This document shows positions 29,696-33,411 of a stretch of 33,411 nucleotides of DNA, one piece after another (the first letter of the stretch is position 1; each line of letters starts with the position of its first letter). The notes beneath the pieces are model-generated. The model did not search any database, was not told where the DNA came from, and saw nothing but the letters and a program-made list of their open reading frames with translations. The stretch is from Prochlorococcus sp. AG-686-P16 (lineage in GTDB: Bacteria > Cyanobacteriota > Cyanobacteriia > PCC-6307 > Cyanobiaceae): positions 1 to 33,411 of the forward strand of contig QCVY01000002.1 of assembly GCA_003208695.1 (NCBI GenBank). The letters run 5' to 3'. The position numbers and the translations under genes were made by a program.

Positions 29696-29756
29696 TTAAT
29701 TAATTTATAAATTTTTTTTAACCACGAATTCATAAAATATTATCCATAATAAATAA

Positions 29757-29861
29757 ATGAATAATAAGAAAGAGCAGATAAGAATGTTTCTACCTTTCAG
29801 TTGGGTAATTTGTGCTGTTATTTCTTTCGCATATATAAATTCTCATTTAATTAACACTTAG
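29757..29861 (+). CDS. Small membrane protein, 34 aa
   Basis: The ATG ORF MNNKKEQIRMFLPFSWVICA has one hydrophobic helix (residues 11-27) and a short polar tail (NSHLINT). Its stop is 5 bp before the next gene, so the two are co-transcribed and could interact. Confidence 0.55.
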   Translation: MNNKKEQIRMFLPFSWVICAVISFAYINSHLINT

Positions 29862-29866
29862 GTTAA

Positions 29867-30211
29867 ATGGATAAATTATCAAAAGAACAAGTATTAGCTT
29901 CTTCAAGCGGATGGGTTGCATCTCTATTAAATTTCTTACCTGGAGTTGGGACTGGTTATCTATATCAGAGAAGGTGGTTACCATATTTCATTACTACTGG
30001 AGCCGTAACAGCATGGTTTGTTCTCGGAATAATTTTGCAAGGTGATAAAGAGCCAAGTCAAACAGAACAATTAATAGGTATCTCAGGCTTATTTCTCATA
30101 TCAATAATAACAGTAGTGGAAGCTAACTTAGCTTCTAAGAAAGCTGTAAAAATAGCTTCTATTAAAAAAGAAGAAGTAAAAACTCCTGTAAAAAAAGGAT
30201 GGTTTAAATAA
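29867..30211 (+). CDS. Small multi-span membrane protein, 114 aa
   Basis: Three hydrophobic segments: residues 14-31 (SGWVASLLNFLPGVGTGYLY, with a TM2-domain-like LPGxGtGYLYqrrW pattern), 38-57 and 69-86. A basic Lys-rich tail (KKEEVKTPVKKGWFK) follows. Function unknown. It is second gene of the pair with the 34-aa ORF. The stop is 7 bp from the convergent next gene. Confidence 0.65.
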   Translation: MDKLSKEQVLASSSGWVASLLNFLPGVGTGYLYQRRWLPYFITTGAVTAWFVLGIILQGDKEPSQTEQLIGISGLFLISIITVVEANLASKKAVKIASIKKEEVKTPVKKGWFK

Positions 30212-30217
30212 ATCCTA

Positions 30218-30490
30218 CTAATTGTAGAAAAATAAAATTTCTTTTTCTTTTAGGCCTTCCCAACCAGAATCAATTAATAATTGATCTAGGGTACCTTTAT
30301 CAAAATGCTTAGAACCTGTTTTAACGCATCTATTCCTCATTGATTTTTTAACTCCGCTTCTTTCTCTTTTGTTTTCTTCAATCATAATCCTGTTATAAAG
30401 CTCAAGCATTTTAGGTGGTATTGGAGTCCCATCTAGGTCAATACCGTTTTCAATTGCTTCATCAACTGCTTGCATCCCTATTTTTTTCAT
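30218..30490 (-). CDS. Conserved-looking soluble protein, 90 aa
   Basis: Charged and helical. It has distinctive segments MQAVDEAIENGIDLDGTPIP, KKSMRNRCVKTGSKHFD and LLIDSGWEGLKEKEILFFYN. The order of turns and the strong sequence complexity suggest a conserved family, but none is recognised. Confidence 0.65.
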   Translation of the reverse strand: MKKIGMQAVDEAIENGIDLDGTPIPPKMLELYNRIMIEENKRERSGVKKSMRNRCVKTGSKHFDKGTLDQLLIDSGWEGLKEKEILFFYN

Positions 30491-30561
30491 AAAGTTTGAT
30501 TTATTTATAGAGAATATCCTATAAGAAAAGATATTGATTTCTAAGGATTTGAATAATTAAT

Positions 30562-31011
30562 TTACTGATTTTGAATTTCCTTTAAGACTCTTATTGCCTC
30601 TTTAATGTGTTCTGGGCCATTCAACAAATCTCGAAAGATATGTTTAACAAATCCATTTCTATCAATCACATAGGTAACTCTTCCATCTAATAGCCCTAGT
30701 ACTTTGGGTACTTTGAAAGCTTTTCTTAATGAATCATTTTCATCACATAGCAAAGGATATTGTAATTTATTCTTATTAGCAAATGCCAAGTGACTTGAAG
30801 AACTACCATTACTCACTCCCCAGACTTGCGCACCAAGGACTTTAAAAAGGTCATACTTATCTCTAAATCCGCAAACCTCTATCGTGCATCCTGGGGTATC
30901 ATCCTTTGGATAAAAGAATAAAACTAAAGGAGTTTTTAATCCATTATTTGTCCTTTTAGTCCCATTCTGATCTAGTAAAGAAAATTGTGGTACTTTATCT
31001 CCAATCTGCAA
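30562..31011 (-). CDS. bcp: Thioredoxin-dependent peroxiredoxin (Bcp/PrxQ type)
   Basis: 149 aa. AhpC/TSA fold with PLVLFFYPKDDTPGCTIEVC: peroxidatic Cys42 and resolving Cys47 five residues later, as in atypical 2-Cys Bcp/PrxQ. Further marks are GVSNGSSSSHLAFA, YPLLCDEND, KVLGLLDGRVTYVIDRNG and a C-terminal helix. It reduces peroxides and is important for a catalase-poor phototroph. It lies alone. Confidence 0.93.
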   Translation of the reverse strand: MQIGDKVPQFSLLDQNGTKRTNNGLKTPLVLFFYPKDDTPGCTIEVCGFRDKYDLFKVLGAQVWGVSNGSSSSHLAFANKNKLQYPLLCDENDSLRKAFKVPKVLGLLDGRVTYVIDRNGFVKHIFRDLLNGPEHIKEAIRVLKEIQNQ

Positions 31012-31170
31012 AATAGTTTATGTAAATCTCCATCTTAGAAGCAACTAATATTTTTCTGTGACCAAAAACAACAAAGTTTTGGATAATTTTTCTAAAATTG
31101 TTCTAAAAGAGACTAAAAGAGACTAAAAGATTCTTCTAATTAACTAATGTTATTGAATATATCTATTCTC

Positions 31171-31278
31171 ATGGAATTTGCCATAAGTAGTTTTTTATTT
31201 CTCATTCTCTTTGTCGGAATACTTTTTAATTTAAAAATAACTAACAATAAGAGAGTTAATGAAATAAAAGAAAAATAA
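31171..31278 (+). CDS. Small membrane protein, 35 aa
   Basis: The ATG ORF MEFAISSFLFLILFVGILF is one hydrophobic helix followed by a basic tail (KITNNKRVNEIKEK). Upstream are three imperfect 10-bp repeats (GACTAAAAGA, 31101-31130). Unknown function. Confidence 0.55.
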   Translation: MEFAISSFLFLILFVGILFNLKITNNKRVNEIKEK

Positions 31279-31329
31279 AAAAATAATAATAATTGGAATA
31301 AATAAATTTAAGATCTCTAAAAATGATTT

Positions 31330-31569
31330 TTAGAATTTTATATTTTCATTTGGGGTAAATACAGAACAATAATTACTTACAATATTTTGTAAATCAATTT
31401 CGGAAGAACTCTTAGATTCTAATTTTAATTTATCTATGGCTTCTCTTGAATCAATCTCCCTAAGACGATATCTAGCACATGTATCGAGTACTTTAAACAT
31501 TTTTGTAGTAACTGCCATTGATGAGGGTATAAAGGCTAATAAGAAAAAAGATGATAATAAAATTTTCAT
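31330..31569 (-). CDS. Small secreted protein, 79 aa
   Basis: A signal peptide at residues 1-19 (KILLSSFFLLAFIPSSMA, cleavage AxA-like) is followed by a helical mature part with two Cys (LDTCARYRLREID and NYCSVFT), able to form a disulfide in the periplasm. No family recognised. Confidence 0.65.
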   Translation of the reverse strand: MKILLSSFFLLAFIPSSMAVTTKMFKVLDTCARYRLREIDSREAIDKLKLESKSSSEIDLQNIVSNYCSVFTPNENIKF

Positions 31570-31777
31570 TATATTTTAAAAAGTAAATTACAGTTTTGAA
31601 ATTTAGTTAGGTTTAAACAAAGCTTATTTTTAAAGAATAAGGAAGCCAAAAATAATTGGGATAAAATGTGGTTAATTATTAAAAAATTTTAACTTGCTGT
31701 TAACCAAAAATTTTTTATTTATCATTTTCATCCCATACAGTTTTGATATAAAGTTAGTTTTATCTGATAAATAGATT

Positions 31778-31924
31778 TTGAAACTAATCAAACAAATTAT
31801 TAAAAGACATAAAATACTTATTAAGTGGTACCAAGAAAAATTAAAATTAAGTGATTATCAACTCCTTTGGTTAGTTTTTTTTAAGGGCGTAATAATTACG
31901 ATTATTTTTTATAAACTTCTTTGA
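31778..31924 (+). CDS. Possible small membrane protein, 48 aa (TTG start)
   Basis: A TTG start gives (M)KLIKQIIKRHKILIKWYQE, a very basic amphipathic helix, then a hydrophobic helix (LLWLVFFKGVIITIIFY). There is no ATG in frame and no SD. Composition is that of a true small membrane protein. Confidence 0.4.
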   Translation: MKLIKQIIKRHKILIKWYQEKLKLSDYQLLWLVFFKGVIITIIFYKLL

Positions 31925-32015
31925 AGAGTAACAAAGCGAGTTTATAAAAAGATATTTTCAAATCATTAGATTATATTAATAATAGATTTAACAATGAATT
32001 AAATAGACTTCTATC

Positions 32016-32306
32016 ATGAATATCTTTGGGGTCGGTTTACCAGAAGTAACAGTAATTTTAATTCTAGCTCTATTAATTTTTGGTCCTAAGAAATTACCAG
32101 AATTAGGAAAACAACTTGGCAAAACATTAAAAAGCTTAAAGAAAGCATCGAATGAATTTCAAAATGAGATAGATCAAGTAATTAATGAGCCAGAAAAAGA
32201 AAATTTACCAAATTCTCCTCAAAAAAAATTCATAAATGATCTCGATCAAGTTACTAAAGAATCAGAGGAAAAGGATTTCTTAGAATCAGATAATAATGAT
32301 AAATGA
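32016..32306 (+). CDS. tatA: Twin-arginine translocase subunit TatA
   Basis: 96 aa. The N-terminal helix begins MNIFGVGLPEVTVILILALL (residues 1-20), followed by the hinge and amphipathic helix with the signature FGPKKLPELGKQLGKTL (residues 22-38). The acidic/basic C-terminal tail (DQVINEPEKENLPN and a second DQVTKE-like stretch) is variable. It forms the translocation pore that exports folded proteins. The following gene overlaps its end by 11 bp. Confidence 0.93.
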   Translation: MNIFGVGLPEVTVILILALLIFGPKKLPELGKQLGKTLKSLKKASNEFQNEIDQVINEPEKENLPNSPQKKFINDLDQVTKESEEKDFLESDNNDK

Positions 32307-32703
32307 GATAATTCAGAGGCCAATTACGCCTATAGAAGAATTTGAAATCGCCTTAAATAAAGCAAAACTTTCAGATGAAGATTATGAATTGATTGACTAC
32401 ATCAGATACACTAGTGTTTTTACCCAACCAAGTCTTGTTAAAGATTTAAAAAGGCCATCCAAACCACCTCTACTTACGAATCTTTGCCAAATATGCAGGA
32501 AAATTGGATCAGAGATGCCTGAGCACTTTAAAAAAGTAATTGATTGGTCAATCCAAATGAGTGAACATAATACAAGATGGGATGGCCATCTAATTTGTGC
32601 AGAGGCATTAAACGTAGATAATATCCCAATAAGTCCTTCACATGGAACATCTTTATTTGATGTTCTTGTAGTACACAAAGAATTATTTCTCGGATTTGAT
32701 TAG
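32296..32703 (+). CDS. Unknown conserved-looking protein, 135 aa, coupled to tatA
   Basis: The start ATG at 32296 lies inside the last codons of tatA, so expression is coupled. Soluble, all-helical, with segments KLSDEDYELIDYIRYTSVFT, KPPLLTNLCQICRKIG (CxxC), TRWDGHLICAEALNVD and SPSHGTSLFDVLVVH. The CxxC may bind metal or be redox active. No family recognised with confidence. Its role with the Tat system is only inferred from the overlap. Confidence 0.7.
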   Translation: MINEIIQRPITPIEEFEIALNKAKLSDEDYELIDYIRYTSVFTQPSLVKDLKRPSKPPLLTNLCQICRKIGSEMPEHFKKVIDWSIQMSEHNTRWDGHLICAEALNVDNIPISPSHGTSLFDVLVVHKELFLGFD

Positions 32704-32712
32704 CTAAAGATG

Positions 32713-33033
32713 TTAATCATCTAGCGGAATTGAATCGGTATCAATTACGTCTTTGGAATCTTCATATTTACTTCTCTTAGTATCAATCCAGTTATTAATA
32801 GATGCCACAACTGGAAGGGAACCTCTATAAATAAAAATTGAAGTTGGCAAAGCACTCAATAATCCAACCAAAGGATTTTTGAAAAGTAATCTTCCTGCTT
32901 TGATATTAAATAAAATTATAAGAATTGATGGAACCAAAACTTTAATTACTGTTTTTGAAGCCTCAATCCAACCGACACGATATATCCACCATATCAACAC
33001 TATTCCAACTACATATAAAAATAGGTAAGTCAT
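32713..33033 (-). CDS. Small membrane protein, 106 aa
   Basis: Two to three hydrophobic segments (residues 2-19, 31-44 and 58-70) and a charged C-terminus (DTKRSKYEDSKDVIDTDS) placed inside by charge. No signal peptide or known motif. It is convergent with the tatA-linked gene (10 bp). Confidence 0.6.
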   Translation of the reverse strand: MTYLFLYVVGIVLIWWIYRVGWIEASKTVIKVLVPSILIILFNIKAGRLLFKNPLVGLLSALPTSIFIYRGSLPVVASINNWIDTKRSKYEDSKDVIDTDSIPLDD

Positions 33034-33128
33034 ATATTTAATATAGTATTTATTATATTTATTTGGTCTTTACAAAAAACAATTTAATTTTTTCTAAGGC
33101 TTTAATAAAATTACTCGTAAACGTTAAA

Positions 33129-33344
33129 ATGAGTTTCTCTGAAATAAGAAAATTTTTAAAACAAATGCAGTCAGAAGATAATTTAAGAAAGGAGGTTACT
33201 TCTTCTGCAACCGCCGATGATGTAGCACTTATTGCTCAAAAACTTGGATATGGTTTCTCTGGTGATGATCTTTTAAGATTTAATGGCCAAAAAGTAGATA
33301 AAGTCACCGTCAGAAAAGTTGATCACCCCGGTGAATATCACTGA
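33129..33344 (+). CDS. Nif11-domain protein
   Basis: 71 aa from the ATG at 33129. The frame is open to 33063, but the upstream part does not resemble the family. Nif11 pattern: FSEIRKFLKQMQSEDNLRKE then VTSSATADDVALIAQKLGYG and FSGDDLL. These domains serve as leaders of ribosomal peptides such as prochlorosins, or occur alone. Here there is no double-Gly or GA cleavage site followed by Cys-rich core; the C-terminus is KVTVRKVDHPGEYH, so it is probably a stand-alone Nif11 protein. Confidence 0.75.
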   Translation: MSFSEIRKFLKQMQSEDNLRKEVTSSATADDVALIAQKLGYGFSGDDLLRFNGQKVDKVTVRKVDHPGEYH

Positions 33345-33348
33345 ATGT

Positions 33349-33411
33349 TCAAGACTTAATCCAAATTGCGAGTCCTCCGCCTCTTCCTCTTGCACACATC
33401 CAATTTTTTTC
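33349..33411 (-). CDS. 3' end of a gene running off the right edge
   Basis: On the minus strand the last 20 codons read EKNWMCARGRGGGLAIWIKS then TGA, so a gene on the complementary strand ends here. The Gly-rich GRGGGLAIWI end looks specific, but the family is not recognised from this fragment. It is convergent with the Nif11 gene (4 bp between stops). Confidence 0.55.
   Translation of the reverse strand, partial: EKNWMCARGRGGGLAIWIKS

Noticed and set aside
31101-31130. Three imperfect 10-bp tandem repeats (GACTAAAAGA)
   Set aside because: Too short and AT-rich to be meaningful without conservation data.
1-33411. CRISPR array, tRNA or rRNA genes
   Set aside because: No regularly spaced repeats, no tRNA-like T-loop/acceptor combinations and no rRNA segments were noticed.

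Overview
The window looks like a piece of a high-light-adapted Prochlorococcus chromosome, or a very close relative. It is strongly AT-rich with short intergenic spaces. It is packed with very small proteins and with families typical of marine picocyanobacteria: DUF1651, DUF3303, DUF3721, DUF2834, Nif11, CPBP protease, photolyase, TenA/ThiD and TatA. No rRNA, tRNA or CRISPR array was seen. Database identity could not be checked; all assignments come from reading motifs.

Layout. (1) 1-7.9 kb is flexible-genome territory: a secreted cupin, a DUF3303 protein, an SDR oxidoreductase, a MarR regulator, a DUF985 cupin and many small membrane or unknown proteins. A Yfr1-like small RNA lies on the minus strand near 3.55-3.62 kb. 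(2) 8-16.1 kb is mostly core-like: thiD and tenA (thiamin pyrimidine salvage), a DUF2834 membrane protein, a photolyase, proline iminopeptidase and a membrane glycosyltransferase, with micro-ORFs between them. (3) 16.1-25.6 kb is a candidate integrative element. A large serine recombinase overlaps by 4 bp the start of a NAD-dependent DNA ligase gene that carries an in-frame stop. A run of cargo genes follows: membrane proteins, a DUF481 outer-membrane barrel, a secreted Cys protein and a DUF3721 lipoprotein. On the opposite strand a replication/control module ends the element: small protein, ribbon-helix-helix protein, VapE-type helicase, a large inverted repeat and an excisionase-like HTH protein. 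The gene content resembles the tycheposons and phage satellites known from Prochlorococcus, but the integrase is a serine rather than a tyrosine recombinase. (4) 25.7-33.4 kb is again chromosomal: a DUF1330 protein, a CPBP protease, DUF1651, ArfB, a Bcp/PrxQ peroxiredoxin, TatA, a Nif11 protein and several micro-proteins.

The most unusual signal is a two-part intergenic repeat. Box 1 (about 20 bp, around CGCTTACTACTTGCACAG) starts at gene stop codons in the island. Box 2 (about 40 bp, TTGACAGTCGATCTA-AATAAGG followed by a hairpin and T-run) sits between genes in the island and also in the 0-4 kb region. In intact copies box 2 forms a rho-independent terminator whose stem sequence changes while pairing is kept. 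In the island the boxes punctuate single small genes, so the array looks cassette-like. Whether box 2 is only a mobile terminator or also a recombination substrate cannot be decided from one sequence.
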